Source of the DNA: Siphonodentalium dalli
Taxonomy: Eukaryota; Mollusca; Scaphopoda; Gadilida; Siphonodentaliidae
Assembly (NCBI GenBank): GCA_032622095.1
Contig: CP136069.1
Span: 51,508,760 to 51,572,759 of the forward strand
Reading direction: 5' to 3'
DNA length: 64,000 nucleotides
A model generated the notes under the pieces. That model was given only the letters and a program-made list of their open reading frames with translations, made no database searches and was not told the DNA's origin. The position numbers were made by a program, and so were the translations under genes. The first letter of the stretch is position 1. Each line of letters starts with the position of its first letter. Below, piece after piece: positions 1 to 16,859 of the stretch.

Positions 1-1320
1 CATTATATGTTACAACAAGTTACACTACAACATCATCATTATATGTTACAACAAGTTACACACCAACATCATCATTATATGTTACAACAAGTTACACCCC
101 AACATCATCATTATATGTTACAACAAGTTACACCACAACATCATCATTATATGTTACAACACGTTACACCCCAACATCATCATTATATGATTCAACAAGT
201 TACACCACAACATCATCATTATATGTTACAACAAGTTACACCTCAACATCATCATTATATGTTACAACAAGTTACACCACAACATCATCATTATATGATT
301 CAACAAGTTACACTACAACATCATCATTATATGTTACAACAAGTTACACTACAACATCATCATTATATGTTACAACAAGTTACACCACAACATCATCATT
401 ATATGTTACAACAAGTTACACACCAACATCATCATTATATGTTACAACAAGTTACACTACAACATCATCATTATATGATTCAACAAGTTACACTACAACA
501 TCATCATTATATGATTCAACAAGTTACACTACAACATCATCATTATATGATACAACAAGTTACACCACAACATCATCATTATATGATTCAACAAGTTACA
601 CTACAACATCATCATTATATGTTACAACAAGTTACACTACAACATCATCATTATATGATTCAACAAGTTACACTACAACATCATCATTATATGATTCAAC
701 AAGTTACACTACAACATCATCATTATATGATTCAACAAGTTACACCACAACATCATCATTATATGATTCAACAAGTTACACCACAACATCATCATTATAT
801 GTTACAACAAGTTACACTACAACATCATCATTATATGTTACAACAAGTTACACCACAACATCATCATTATATGATTCAACAAGTTACACCCCAACATCAT
901 CATTATATGTTACAACAAGTTACACTACAACATCATCATTATATGATTCAACAAGTTACACCCCAACATCATCATTATATGTTACAACAAGTTACACCAC
1001 AACATCATCATTATATGTTACAACAAGTTACACTACAACATCATCATTATATGTTACAACACGTTACACCCCAACATCATCATTATATGATTCAACAAGT
1101 TACACCACAACATCATCATTATATGTTACAACAAGTTACACCACAACATCATCATTATATGTTACAACACGTTACACCCCAACATCATCATTATATGATT
1201 CAACAAGTTACACCACAACATCATCATTATATGTTACAACAAGTTACACCTCAACATCATCATTATATGTTACAACAAGTTACACCACAACATCATCATT
1301 ATATGATTCAACAAGTTACA

Positions 1321-1752
1321 CTACAACATCATCATTATATGATTCAACAAGTTACACCCCAACATCATCATTATATGTTACAACAAGTTACACTACAACA
1401 TCATCATTATATGATTCAACAAGTTACACCCCAACATCATCATTATATGTTACAACAAGTTACACTACAACATCATCATTATATGATTCAACAAGTTACA
1501 CCCCAACATCATCATTATATGTTACAACAAGTTACACTACAACATCATCATTATATGATTCAACAAGTTACACCCCAACATCATCATTATATGTTACAAC
1601 AAGTTACACTACAACATCATCATTATATGATTCAACAAGTTACACCCCAACATCATCATTATATGTTACAACAAGTTACACTACAACATCATCATTATAT
1701 GATTCAACAAGTTACACCCCAACATCATCATTATATGTTACAACAAGTTACA
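1321..1752 (+). repeat. 72-bp dimer higher-order repeat
   Basis: Two monomer types alternate here about six times: a GTTACAAC unit with CACTACAAC, then a GATTCAAC unit with CACCCCAAC. The peptide frame shows it as alternating MLQQVTLQ and MIQQVTPQ blocks. The strict alternation makes the functional repeat period 72 bp, a higher-order repeat produced by recent amplification of a two-monomer block. Confidence 0.8.
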
Positions 1753-4433
1753 CCACAACATCATCATTATATGTTACAACAAGTTACACTACAACATCAT
1801 CATTATATGTTACAACACGTTACACCCCAACATCATCATTATATGATTCAACAAGTTACACCACAACATCATCATTATATGTTACAACAAGTTACACCAC
1901 AACATCATCATTATATGTTACAACACGTTACACCCCAACATCATCATTATATGATTCAACAAGTTACACCACAACATCATCATTATATGTTACAACAAGT
2001 TACACCTCAACATCATCATTATATGTTACAACAAGTTACACCACAACATCATCATTATATGATTCAACAAGTTACACTACAACATCATCATTATATGATT
2101 CAACAAGTTACACTACAACATCATCATTATATGATTCAACAAGTTACACTACAACATCATCATTATATGATTCAACAAGTTACACTACAACATCATCATT
2201 ATATGATACAACAAGTTACACCCCAACATCATCATTATATGATTCAACAAGTTACACCACAACATCATCATTATATGATTCAACAAGTTACACCACAACA
2301 TCATCATTATATGTTACAACAAGTTACACTACAACATCATCATTATATGTTACAACAAGTTACACCACAACATCATCATTATATGATTCAACAAGTTACA
2401 CCCCAACATCATCATTATATGTTACAACAAGTTACACTACAACATCATCATTATATGATTCAACAAGTTACACCCCAACATCATCATTATATGTTACAAC
2501 AAGTTACACCACAACATCATCATTATATGTTACAACAAGTTACACTACAACATCATCATTATATGATTCAACAAGTTACACCCCAACATCATCATTATAT
2601 GTTACAACAAGTTACACTACAACATCATCATTATATGATTCAACAAGTTACACCCCAACATCATCATTATATGTTACAACAAGTTACACCCCAACATCAT
2701 CATTATATGTTACAACAAGTTACACTACAACATCATCATTATATGATTCAACAAGTTACACCCCAACATCATCATTATATGTTACAACAAGTTACACCAC
2801 AACATCATCATTATATGTTACAACAAGTTACATCCCAACATCATCATTATATGATACAACAAGTTACACCACAACATCATCATTATATGTTACAACAAGT
2901 TACACTACAACATCATCATTATATGATTCAACAAGTTACACTACAACATCATCATTATATGATACAACAAGTTACACCACAACATCATCATTATATGTTA
3001 CAACAAGTTACACACCAACATCATCATTATATGTTACAACAAGTTACACCACAACATCATCATTATATGTTACAACAAGTTACACCCCAACATCATCATT
3101 ATATGATTCAACAAGTTACACCACAACATCATCATTATATGATTCAACAAGTTACACCACAACATCATCATTATATGTTACAACAAGTTACACTACAACA
3201 TCATCATTATATGATACAACAAGTTACACTACAACATCATCATTATATGTTACAACAAGTTACACCACAACATCATCATTATATGATACAACAAGTTACA
3301 CCACAACATCATCATTATATGATACAACAAGTTACACTACAACATCATCATTATATGTTACAACAAGTTACACCACAACATCATCATTATATGTTACAAC
3401 AAGTTACACCACAACATCATCATTATATGTTACAACAAGTTACACTACAACATCATCATTATATGTTACAACAAGTTACACCACAACATCATCATTATAT
3501 GTTACAACAAGTTACACCCCAACATCATCATTATATGTTACAACAAGTTACACTACAACATCATCATTATATGATTCAACAAGTTACACCACAACATCAT
3601 CATTATATGTTACAACAAGTTACACCCAACATCATCATTATATGATTCAACAAGTTACACTACAACATCATCATTATATGTTACAACAAGTTACACCCCA
3701 ACATCATCATTATATGTTACAACAAGTTACACTACAACATCATCATTATATGTTACAACAAGTTACACTACAACATCATCATTATATGTTACAACAAGTT
3801 ACATCCCAACATCATCATTATATGTTACAACAAGTTACACCACAACATCATCATTATATGTTACAACAAGTTACACTACAACATCATCATTATATGTTAC
3901 AACAAGTTACACCTCAACATCATCATTATATGTTACAACAAGTTACACCACAACATCATCATTATATGTTACAACAAGTTACACCACAACATCATCATTA
4001 TATGTTACAACAAGTTACACTACAACATCATCATTATATGTTACAACAAGTTACACCACAACATCATCATTATATGTTACAACAAGTTACACCACAACAT
4101 CATCATTATATGATTCAACAAGTTACATCACAACATCATCATTATATGATTCAACAAGTTACACCACAACATCATCATTATATGATTCAACAAGTTACAT
4201 CACAACATCATCATTATATGATTCAACAAGTTACACTACAACATCATCATTATATGTTACAACAAGTTACACCACAACATCATCATTATATGTTACAACA
4301 AGTTACACTACAACATCATCATTATATGTTACAACAAGTTACACCACAACATCATCATTATATGATTCAACAAGTTACACCACAACATCATCATTATATG
4401 TTACAACAAGTTACACCACAACATCATCATTAT

Positions 4434-4850
4434 ATGATTCAACAAGTTACACCACAACATCATCATTATATGTTACAACAAGTTACACCACAACATCATC
4501 ATTATATGTTACAACAAGTTACACCACAACATCATCATTATATGATTCAACAAGTTACACCACAACATCATCATTATATGTTACAACAAGTTACACCACA
4601 ACATCATCATTATATGTTACAACAAGTTACACCACAACATCATCATTATATGATTCAACAAGTTACACCACAACATCATCATTATATGTTACAACAAGTT
4701 ACACCACAACATCATCATTATATGTTACAACAAGTTACACCACAACATCATCATTATATGATTCAACAAGTTACACCACAACATCATCATTATATGTTAC
4801 AACAAGTTACACCACAACATCATCATTATATGTTACAACAAGTTACACTA
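4434..4850 (+). repeat. 108-bp trimer higher-order repeat
   Basis: GATTCAAC monomers recur exactly every 108 bp (their GATTC words start at 4436, 4544, 4652 and 4760), each followed by two GTTACAAC monomers. All carry CACCACAAC. This is a three-monomer higher-order repeat of about four copies. Confidence 0.8.
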
Positions 4851-5230
4851 CAACATCATCATTATATGTTACAACAAGTTACACCACAACATCATCATTA
4901 TATGATTCAACAAGTTACACCACAACATCATCATTATATGATTCAACAAGTTACACCACAACATCATCATTATATGTTACAACAAGTTACACTACAACAT
5001 CATCATTATATGTTACAACAAGTTACACTACAACATCATCATTATATGATTCAACAAGTTACACCTCAACATCATCATTATATGTTACAACAAGTTACAC
5101 TACAACATCATCATTATATGTTACAACAAGTTACACTACAACATCATCATTATATGATTCAACAAGTTACACTACAACATCATCATTATATGATTCAACA
5201 AGTTACATCACAACATCATCATTATATGTT

Positions 5231-5470
5231 ACAACAAGTTGCACCACAACATCATCATTATATGTTACAACAAGTTGCACCACAACATCATCATTATATG
5301 TTACAACAAGTTACACCACAACATCATCATTATATGTTACAACAAGTTACACCACAACATCATCATTATATGTTACAACAAGTTGCACCACAACATCATC
5401 ATTATATGTTACAACAAGTTGCACCACAACATCATCATTATATGTTACAACAAGTTGCACCACAACATCA
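5231..5470 (+). repeat. GTTGCAC variant cassette, copy 1
   Basis: Five monomers carry GTTGCAC instead of GTTACAC (the variant G is at 5241, 5277, 5385, 5421 and 5457). The order is variant, variant, normal, normal, variant, variant, variant. The same first six-monomer order recurs at 7,640-7,840, which marks the two places as copies of one ancestral block. Confidence 0.75.
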
Positions 5471-7440
5471 TCATTATATGTTACAACAAGTTACACCACA
5501 ACATCATCATTATATGATTCAACAAGTTACATCACAACATCATCATTATATGATTCAACAAGTTACACCACAACATCATCATTATATGATTCAACAAGTT
5601 ACATCACAACATCATCATTATATGATACAACAAGTTACACTACAACATCATCATTATATGTTACAACAAGTTACACCACAACATCATCATTATATGATTC
5701 AACAAGTTACACTACAACATCATCATTATATGTTACAACAAGTTACACCCCAACATCATCATGATATGTTACAACAAGTTACATCACAACATCATCATTA
5801 TATGATTCAACAAGTTACATCACAACATCATCATTATATGATTCAACAAGTTACACCACAACATCATCATTATATGATTCAACAAGTTACATCACAACAT
5901 CATCATTATATGATTCAACAAGTTACATCACAACATCATCATTATATGATTCAACAAGTTACACCCAACATCATCATTATATGATACAACAAGTTACTCC
6001 ACAACATCATCATTATATGATCCAACAAGTTGCACCTCAACATCATCATTATATGATTCAACAAGTTACACACCAACATCATCATTATATGATACAACAA
6101 GTTACACACCAACATCATCATTATATGATCCAACAAGTTACACCTCAACATCATCATTATATGATTCAACAAGTTACTCCACAACATCATCATTATATGA
6201 TACAACAAGTTACACACCAACATCATCATTATATGATCCAACAAGTTACACCACAACATCATCATTATATGTTACAACAAGTTACACTACAACATCATCA
6301 TTATATGTTACAACAAGTTACACACCAACATCATCATTATATGATTCAACAAGTTACACCACAACATCATCATTATATGTTACAACAAGTTACATTCAAC
6401 ATCATCATTATATGTTACAACAAGTTACACCACAACATCATCATTATATGTTACAACAAGTTACACCACAACATCATCATTATATGTTACAACAAGTTAC
6501 ACCCAACATCATCATTATATGTTACAACAAGTTACACCACAACATCATCATTATATGATTCAACAAGTTACTCCACAACATCATCATTATATGTTACAAC
6601 AAGTTACACCACAACATCATCATTATATGTTACAACAAGTTACAACCCAACATCATCATTATATGTTACAACAAGTTACACCACAACATCATCATTATAT
6701 GATTCAACAAGTTACACTACAACATCATCATTATATGATTCAACAAGTTACTCCACAACATCATCATTATATGTTACAACAAGTTACACCACAACATCAT
6801 CATTATATGTTACAACAAGTTACAACCCAACATCATCATTATATGTTACAACAAGTTACACCACAACATCATCATTATATGTTACAACAAGTTACACCAC
6901 AACATCATCATTATATGATTCAACAAGTTACACCACAACATCATCATTATATGATCCAACAAGTTACACCACAACATCATCATTATATGTTACAACAAGT
7001 TACACCCCAACATCATCATTATATGTTACAACAAGTTACACTACAACATCATCATTATATGTTACAACAAGTTACACTACAACATCATCATTATATGTTA
7101 CAACAAGTTACAACCCAACATCATCATTATATGATTCAACAAGTTACAACCCAACATCATCATTATATGATACAACAAGTTACACTACAACATCATCATT
7201 ATATGTTACAACAAGTTACACCACAACATCATCATTATATGATTCAACAAGTTACACTACAACATCATCATTATATGTTACAACAAGTTACACCCCAACA
7301 TCATCATTATATGTTACAACAAGTTACACTACAACATCATCATTATATGATTCAACAAGTTACACCACAACATCATCATTATATGTTACAACAAGTTACA
7401 CACCAACATCATCATTATATGTTACAACAAGTTACACTAC

Positions 7441-8240
7441 AACATCATCATTATATGATTCAACAAGTTACACCTCAACATCATCATTATATGATCCAAC
7501 AAGTTACACCTCAACATCATCATTATATGATTCAACAAGTTACACTACAACATCATCATTATATGATTCAACAAGTTACTCCACAACATCATCATTATAT
7601 GTTACAACAAGTTACACCACAACATCATCATTATATGTTACAACAAGTTGCACCACAACATCATCATTATATGTTACAACAAGTTGCACCACAACATCAT
7701 CATTATATGTTACAACAAGTTACACCACAACATCATCATTATATGTTACAACAAGTTACACCACAACATCATCATTATATGTTACAACAAGTTGCACCAC
7801 AACATCATCATTATATGTTACAACAAGTTGCACCACAACATCATCATTATATGTTACAACAAGTTACACCACAACATCATCATTATATGTTACAACAAGT
7901 TACACTACAACATCATCATTATATGATTCAACAAGTTACACTACAACATCATCATTATATGTTACAACAAGTTACACTACAACATCATCATTATATGTTA
8001 CAACAAGTTACACTACAACATCATCATTATATGATTCAACAAGTTACACCTCAACATCATCATTATATGATCCAACAAGTTACACCTCAACATCATCATT
8101 ATATGATTCAACAAGTTACACTACAACATCATCATTATATGATTCAACAAGTTACTCCACAACATCATCATTATATGTTACAACAAGTTACACCACAACA
8201 TCATCATTATATGTTACAACAAGTTGCACCACAACATCAT
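7441..8240 (+). repeat. 576-bp internal duplication of the satellite
   Basis: A distinctive run (CACCTCAAC, then GATCCAAC with CACCTCAAC, then GATTCAAC with CACTACAAC, then GATTCAAC with TACTCCACAAC) occurs at about 7,455-7,600 and again at about 8,030-8,175. The GATCC words start at 7493 and 8069, exactly 576 bp or 16 monomers apart. This looks like a segmental copy within the array. Confidence 0.7.
7640..7840 (+). repeat. GTTGCAC variant cassette, copy 2
   Basis: GTTGCAC monomers occur with the variant G at 7650, 7686, 7794 and 7830, in the order variant, variant, normal, normal, variant, variant. This matches the cassette near 5,240. The offset of 2,409 bp equals 67 monomers less three bases, which fits the three 35-bp monomers lying between the copies. 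Confidence 0.75.
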
Positions 8241-11200
8241 CATTATATGTTACAACAAGTTACAACCCAACATCATCATTATATGTTACAACAAGTTACA
8301 CTACAACATCATCATTATATGATTCAACAAGTTACACTACAACATCATCATTATATGTTACAACAAGTTACACCTCAACATCATCATTATATGTTACAAC
8401 AAGTTACACCACAACATCATCATTATATGTTACAACAAGTTACACCACAACATCATCATTATATGTTACAACAAGTTACAACCCAACATCATCATTATAT
8501 GATCCAACAAGTTACACACCAACATCATCATTATATGTTACAACAAGTTACACCACAACATCATCATTATATGATTCAACAAGTTACACTACAACATCAT
8601 CATTATATGTTACAACAAGTTACACTACAACATCATCATTATATGTTACAACAAGTTACACCTCAACATCATCATTATATGTTACAACAAGTTACACTAC
8701 AACATCATCATTATATGTTACAACAAGTTACACCTCAACATCATCATTATATGATTCAACAAGTTACTCCACAACATCATCATTATATGTTACAACAAGT
8801 TACACCCCAACATCATCATTATATGATTCAACAAGTTACTCCACAACATCATCATTATATGTTACAACAAGTTACACCTCAACATCATCATTATATGATC
8901 CAACAAGTTACTCCACAACATCATCATTATATGTTACAACAAGTTACACCACAACATCATCATTATATGTTACAACAAGTTGCACCACAACATCATCATT
9001 ATATGTTACAACAAGTTACAACCCAACATCATCATTATATGTTACAACAAGTTACACCCGACATCATCATTATATGTTACAACAAGTTACACACCAACAT
9101 CATCATTATATGATTCAACAAGTTACACTACAACATCATCATTATATGTTACAACAAGTTACACTACAACATCATCATTATATGATTCAACAAGTTACAC
9201 TACAACATCATCATTATATGTTACAACAAGTTACATCCCAACATCATCATTATATGTTACAACAAGTTACACCACAACATCATCATTATATGTTACAACA
9301 AGTTACACTACAACATCATCATTATATGTTACAACAAGTTACAACCCAACATCATCATTATATGATTCAACATGTTACACCTCATCATCATCATTATATG
9401 TTACAACAAGTTACAACCCAACATCATCATTATATGATTCAACATGTTACACCTCAACATCATCATTATATGTTACAACAAGTTACAACCCAACATCATC
9501 ATTATATGATTCAACAAGTTACACCACAACATCATCATTATATGATTCAACAAGTTACACCACAACATCATCATTATATGATCCAACAAGTTACACCTCA
9601 ACATCATCATTATATGATTCAACAAGTTACACCACAACATCATCATTATATGTTACAACAAGTTACACCACAACATCATCATTATATGTTACAACAAGTT
9701 ACAACCCAACATCATCATTATATGATCCAACAAGTTACACACCAACATCATCATTATATGTTACAACAAGTTACACCACAACATCATCATTATATGATTC
9801 AACAAGTTACACCACAACATCATCATTATATGATTCAACAAGTTACACTACAACATCATCATTATATGTTACAACAAGTTACACTACAACATCATCATTA
9901 TATGTTACAACAAGTTACACCCCAACATCATCATTATATGTTACAACAAGTTACTCCACAACATCATCATTATATGTTACAACAAGTTACACTACAACAT
10001 CATCATTATATGTTACAACAAGTTACACTACAACATCATCATTATATGTTACAACAAGTTACACCACAACATCATCATTATATGTTACAACAAGTTACAC
10101 TACAACATCATCATTATATGTTACAACAAGTTACACTACAACATCATCATTATATGATTCAACAAGTTACACTACAACATCATCATTATATGTTACAACA
10201 AGTTACAACCCAACATCATCATTATATGTTACAACAAGTTACATCCCAACATCATCATTATATGTTACAACAAGTTACACCACAACATCATCATTATACG
10301 TTACAACAAGTTACACCACAACATCATCATTATATGTTACAACAAGTTACACTACAACATCATCATTATATGTTACAACAAGTTACACTACAACATCATC
10401 ATTATATGTTACAACAAGTTACACCACAACATCATCATTATATGTTACAACAAGTTACACCACAACATCATCATTATATGTTACAACAAGTTACACCACA
10501 ACATCATCATTATATGTTACAACAAGTTACACCACAACATCATCATTATATGTTACAACAAGTTACACCACAACATCATCATTATATGTTACAACAAGTT
10601 ACACCACAACATCATCATTATATGTTACAACAAGTTACACCACAGCATCATCATTATATGATTCAACAAGTTACACCCCAACATCATCATTATATGTTAC
10701 AACAAGTTACATCACAACATCATCATTATATGTTACAACAAGTTACACTACAACATCATCATTATATGTTACAACACGTTACACCACAACATCATCATTA
10801 TATGATTCAACAAGTTACACACCAACATCATCATTATATGATACAACAAGTTACACCACAACATCATCATTATATGTTACAACAAGTTACACCACAACAT
10901 CATCATTATATGTTACAACAAGTTACACTACAACATCATCATTATATGATTCAACAAGTTACACCACAACATCATCATTATATGTTACAACAAGTTACAC
11001 TACAACATCATCATTATATGTTACAACAAGTTACACCACAACATCATCATTATATGATTCAACAAGTTACACACCAACATCATCATTATATGTTACAACA
11101 AGTTACACCACAACATCATCATTATATGTTACAACAAGTTACACCACAACATCATCATTATATGTTACAACAAGTTACACCACAACATCATCATTATATG

Positions 11201-13479
11201 TTACAACAAGTTACACCACAACATCATCATTATATGTTACAACAAGTTACACCACAACATCATCATTATATGTTACAACAAGTTACACCACAACATCATC
11301 ATTATATGATTCAACAAGTTACACACCAACATCAACATTATATGTTACAACAAGTTACATCACAACATCATCATTATATGTTACAACAAGTTACACCACA
11401 ACATCATCATTATATGTTACAACAAGTTACACCACAACATCATCATTATATGTTACAACAAGTTACACCACAACATCATCATTATACGTTACAACAAGTT
11501 ACACCACAACATCATCATTATATGTTACAACAAGTTACACCACAACATCATCATTATATGATTCAACAAGTTACACCCCAACATCATCATTATATGTTAC
11601 AACAAGTTACACTACAACATCATCATTATATGTTACAACAAGTTACACCCCAACATCATCATTATATGTTACAACAAGTTACACCACAACATCATCATTA
11701 TATGTTACAACAAGTTACACCCCAACATCATCATTATATGTTACAACAAGTTACACCACAACATCATCATTATATGTTACAACAAGTTACACCACAACAT
11801 CATCATTATATGATTCAACAAGTTACACCCCAACATCATCATTATATGTTACAACAAGTTACACTACAACATCATCATTATATGTTACAACAAGTTACAC
11901 CCCAACATCATCATTATATGTTACAACAAGTTACACCACAACATCATCATTATATGTTACAACAAGTTACACCCCAACATCATCATTATATGTTACAACA
12001 AGTTACACCACAACATCATCATTATATGTTACAACAAGTTACACCACAACATCATCATTATATGATTCAACAAGTTACACCCCAACATCATCATTATATG
12101 TTACAACAAGTTACACTACAACATCATCATTATATGTTACAACAAGTTACACCCCAACATCATCATTATATGTTACAACAAGTTACACCAAAACATCATC
12201 ATTATATGTTACAACAAGTTACACCACAACATCATCATTATATGTTACAACAAGTTACACCACAACATCATCATTATATGTTACAACAAGTTACACCACA
12301 ACATCATCATTATATGTTACAACAAGTTACACCCCAACATCATCATTATATGTTACAACAAGTTACACCACAACATCATCATTATATGTTACAACAAGTT
12401 ACACCACAACATCATCATTATATGTTACAACAAGTTACACCACAACATCATCATTATATGTTACAACAAGTTACACCACAACATCATCATTATATGTTAC
12501 AACAAGTTACACCCCAACATCATCATTATATGTTACAACAAGTTACATCCCAACATCATCATTATATGTTACAACAAGTTACACCACAACATCATCATTA
12601 TATGTTACAACAAGTTACACCACAACATCATCATTATATGTTACAACAAGTTACACCACAACATCATCATTATATGTTACAACAAGTTACACCACAACAT
12701 CATCATTATATGATTCAACAAGTTACACCCCAACATCATCATTATATGTTACAACAAGTTACATCACAACATCATCATTATATGTTACAACAAGTTACAC
12801 TACAACATCATCATTATATGTTACAACACCTTACACCACAACATCATCATTATATGATTCAACAAGTTACACACCAACATCATCATTATATGTTACAACA
12901 AGTTACACCACAACATCATCATTATATGTTACAACAAGTTACACCACAACATCATCATTATATGTTACAACAAGTTACACCACAACATCATCATTATATG
13001 TTACAACAAGTTACACCACAACATCATCATTATATGTTACAACAAGTTACACCACAACATCATCATTATATGTTACAACAAGTTACACCACAACATCATC
13101 ATTATATGTTACAACAAGTTACACCACAACATCATCATTATATGTTACAACAAGTTACACCACAACATCATCATTATATGTTACAACAAGTTACACCACA
13201 ACATCATCATTATATGTTACAACAAGTTACACCACAACATCATCATTATATGTTACAACAAGTTACACCACAACATCATCATTATATGTTACAACAAGTT
13301 ACACCCCAACATCATCATTATATGATACAACAAGTTACACCACAACATCATCATTATATGTTACAACAAGTTACACCACAACATCATCATTATATGTTAC
13401 AACAAGTTACACCACAACATCATCATTATATGTTACAACAAGTTACACCACAACATCATCATTATATGTTACAACAAGT

Positions 13480-16400
13480 TACACCCGACATCATCATTAT
13501 ATGATACAACAAGTTACACCACAACATCATCATTATATGTTACAACAAGTTACACCACAACATCATCATTATATGTTACAACAAGTTACACCACAACATC
13601 ATCATTATATGTTACAACAAGTTACACCACAACATCATCATTATATGTTACAACAAGTTACACCCGACATCATCATTATATGTTACAACAAGTTACACAC
13701 CAACATCATCATTATATGTTACAACAAGTTACACCACAACATCATCATTATATGTTACAACAAGTTACACCACAACATCATCATTATATGTTACAACAAG
13801 TTACACACCAACATCATCATTATATGTTACAACAAGTTACACTACAACATCATCATTATATGTTACAACAAGTTACACCTCAACATCATCATTATATGAT
13901 ACAACAAGTTACACCACAACATCATCATTATATGTTACAACAAGTTACACCCGACATCATCATTATATGTTACAACAAGTTACACCACAACATCATCATT
14001 ATATGTTACAACAAGTTACACTACAACATCATCATTATATGTTACAACAAGTTACATCCCAACATCATCATTATATGATTCAACAAGTTACAACCCAACA
14101 TCATCATTATATGTTACAACAAGTTACACCCGACATCATCATTATATGTTACAACAAGTTACACACCAACATCATCATTATATGTTACAACAAGTTACAC
14201 CACAACATCATCATTATATGTTACAACAAGTTACACCACAACATCATCATTATATGTTACAACAAGTTACACACCAACATCATCATTATATGTTACAACA
14301 AGTTACATCACAACATCATCATTATATGTTACAACAAGTTACACCACAACATCATCATTATATGTTACAACAAGTTACACCCGACATCATCATTATATGT
14401 TACAACAAGTTACACCCGACATCATCATTATATGTTACAACAAGTTACACCCGACATCATCATTATATGTTACAACAAGTTACATCACAACATCATCATT
14501 ATATGTTACAACAAGTTACACTACAACATCATCATTATATGTTACAACAAGTTACACCACAACATCATCATTATATGTTACAACAAGTTACACACCAACA
14601 TCATCATTATATGTTACAACAAGTTACATCACAACATCATCATTATATGTTACAACAAGTTACACCACAACATCATCATTATATGTTACAACAAGTTACA
14701 CCCGACATCATCATTATATGTTACAACAAGTTACACCCGACATCATCATTATATGTTACAACAAGTTACACCCGACATCATCATTATATGTTACAACAAG
14801 TTACATCACAACATCATCATTATATGTTACAACAAGTTACACTACAACATCATCATTATATGTTACAACAAGTTACACCACAACATCATCATTATATGTT
14901 ACAACAAGTTACACACCAACATCATCATTATATGTTACAACAAGTTACATCACAACATCATCATTATATGTTACAACAAGTTACACCCAACATCATCATT
15001 ATATGTTACAACAAGGTACACTACAACATCATCATTATATGTTACAACAAGTTACACCACAACATCATCATTATATGTTACAACAAGGTACACTACAACA
15101 TCATCATTATATGTTACAACAAGTTACACCACAACATCATCATTATATGTTACAACAAGTTACACCCGACATCATCATTATATGTTACAACAAGTTACAC
15201 CCGACATCATCATTATATGTTACAACAAGTTACACACCAACATCATCATTATATGTTACAACAAGTTACACCCGACATCATCATTATATGTTACAACAAG
15301 TTACACACCAACATCATCATTATATGTTACAACAAGTTACACCCGACATCATCATTATATGTTACAACAAGTTACACACCAACATCATCATTATATGTTA
15401 CAACAAGTTACACCCGACATCATCATTATATGTTACAACAAGTTACACACCAACATCATCATTATATGTTACAACAAGTTACACCCGACATCATCATTAT
15501 ATGTTACAACAAGTTACACTACAACATCATCATTATATGTTACAACAAGTTACACCCGACATCATCATTATATGTTACAACAAGTTACACCCGACATCAT
15601 CATTATATGTTACAACAAGTTACACCCGACATCATCATTATATGTTACAACAAGTTACACACCAACATCATCATTATATGTTACAACAAGTTACACCCCA
15701 ACATCATCATTATATGTTACACCCAACATCATCATTATATGTTACAACAAGTTACACCCGACATCATCATTATATGTTACAACAAGTTACACACCAACAT
15801 CATCATTATATGTTACAACAAGTTACACCACAACATCATCATTATATGTTACAACAAGTTACACCACAACATCATCATTATATGTTACAACAAGTTACAC
15901 CACAACATCATCATTATATGTTACAACAAGTTACACCACAACATCATCATTATATGTTACAACAAGTTACACCACAACATCATCATTATATGTTACAACA
16001 AGTTACACCACAACATCATCATTATATGTTACAACAAGTTACACCCAACATCATCATTATATGTTACAACAAGTTACACTACAACATCATCATTATATGT
16101 TACAACAAGTTACACCCAACATCATCATTATATGTTACAACAAGTTACACCACAACATCATCATTATATGTTACAACAAGTTACACCCCAACATCATCAT
16201 TATATGTTACAACAAGTTACACCACAACATCATCATTATATGTTACAACAAGTTACACCACAACATCATCATTATATGTTACAACAAGTTACACCCGACA
16301 TCATCATTATATGTTACAACAAGTTACACCCGACATCATCATTATATGATTCAACAAGTTACACCCCAACATCATCATTATATGTTACAACAAGTTACAC

Positions 16401-16810
16401 CCGACATCATCATTATATGTTACAACAAGTTACACCCGACATCATCATTATATGATTCAACAAGTTACACCCCAACATCATCATTATATGTTACAACAAG
16501 TTACACCCAACATCATCATTATATGTTACAACAAGTTACACCACAACATCATCATTATATGTTACAACAAGTTACACCACAACATCATCATTATATGTTA
16601 CAACAAGTTACACCCACAACATCATCATTATATGTTACAACAAGTTACACCCGACATCATCATTATATGATTCAACAAGTTACACCCCAACATCATCATT
16701 ATATGTTACAACAAGTTACACCACAACATCATCATTAAATGTTACAACAAGTTACACCACAACATCATCATTATATGTTACAACAAGTTACACCCGACAT
16801 CATCATTATA
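13480..16810 (+). repeat. Satellite domain rich in 35-bp CACCCGAC monomers
   Basis: Many monomers here are 35 bp, with CACCCGAC in place of CACCACAAC. They are dense from about 14,390 to 15,650 and are mixed with CACACCAAC and CACCACAAC units. Because each 35-bp unit moves the reading frame by one, all three peptide versions appear in turn. Similar CACCCGAC monomers are rare elsewhere: once near 9,057 and in short clusters near 22,667 and 28,692. One monomer near 15,711-15,735 is only about 25 bp, and one near 16,735 reads CATTAAATG, which creates a stop codon. Confidence 0.85.
14200..14980 (+). repeat. 321-bp nine-monomer higher-order repeat
   Basis: A nine-monomer block recurs: three 35-bp CACCCGAC units plus CATCACAAC, CACTACAAC, CACCACAAC, CACACCAAC, CATCACAAC and CACCACAAC units. 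The CATCACAAC monomer after the triple CACCCGAC lies at 14,482 and again at 14,802. The spacing is about 321 bp, equal to six 36-bp plus three 35-bp units. About 2.4 copies are present. Confidence 0.7.
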
Positions 16811-16859
16811 TGATTCAACAAGTTACACCCCAACATCATCATTATATGTTACAACAAGT

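Noticed and set aside
5951-6265. Minus-strand open frame of 104 codons in the array
   Set aside because: It exists only because GATTCAAC and GATACAAC monomers lack the reverse-strand stop in that frame; its translation is pure repeat.
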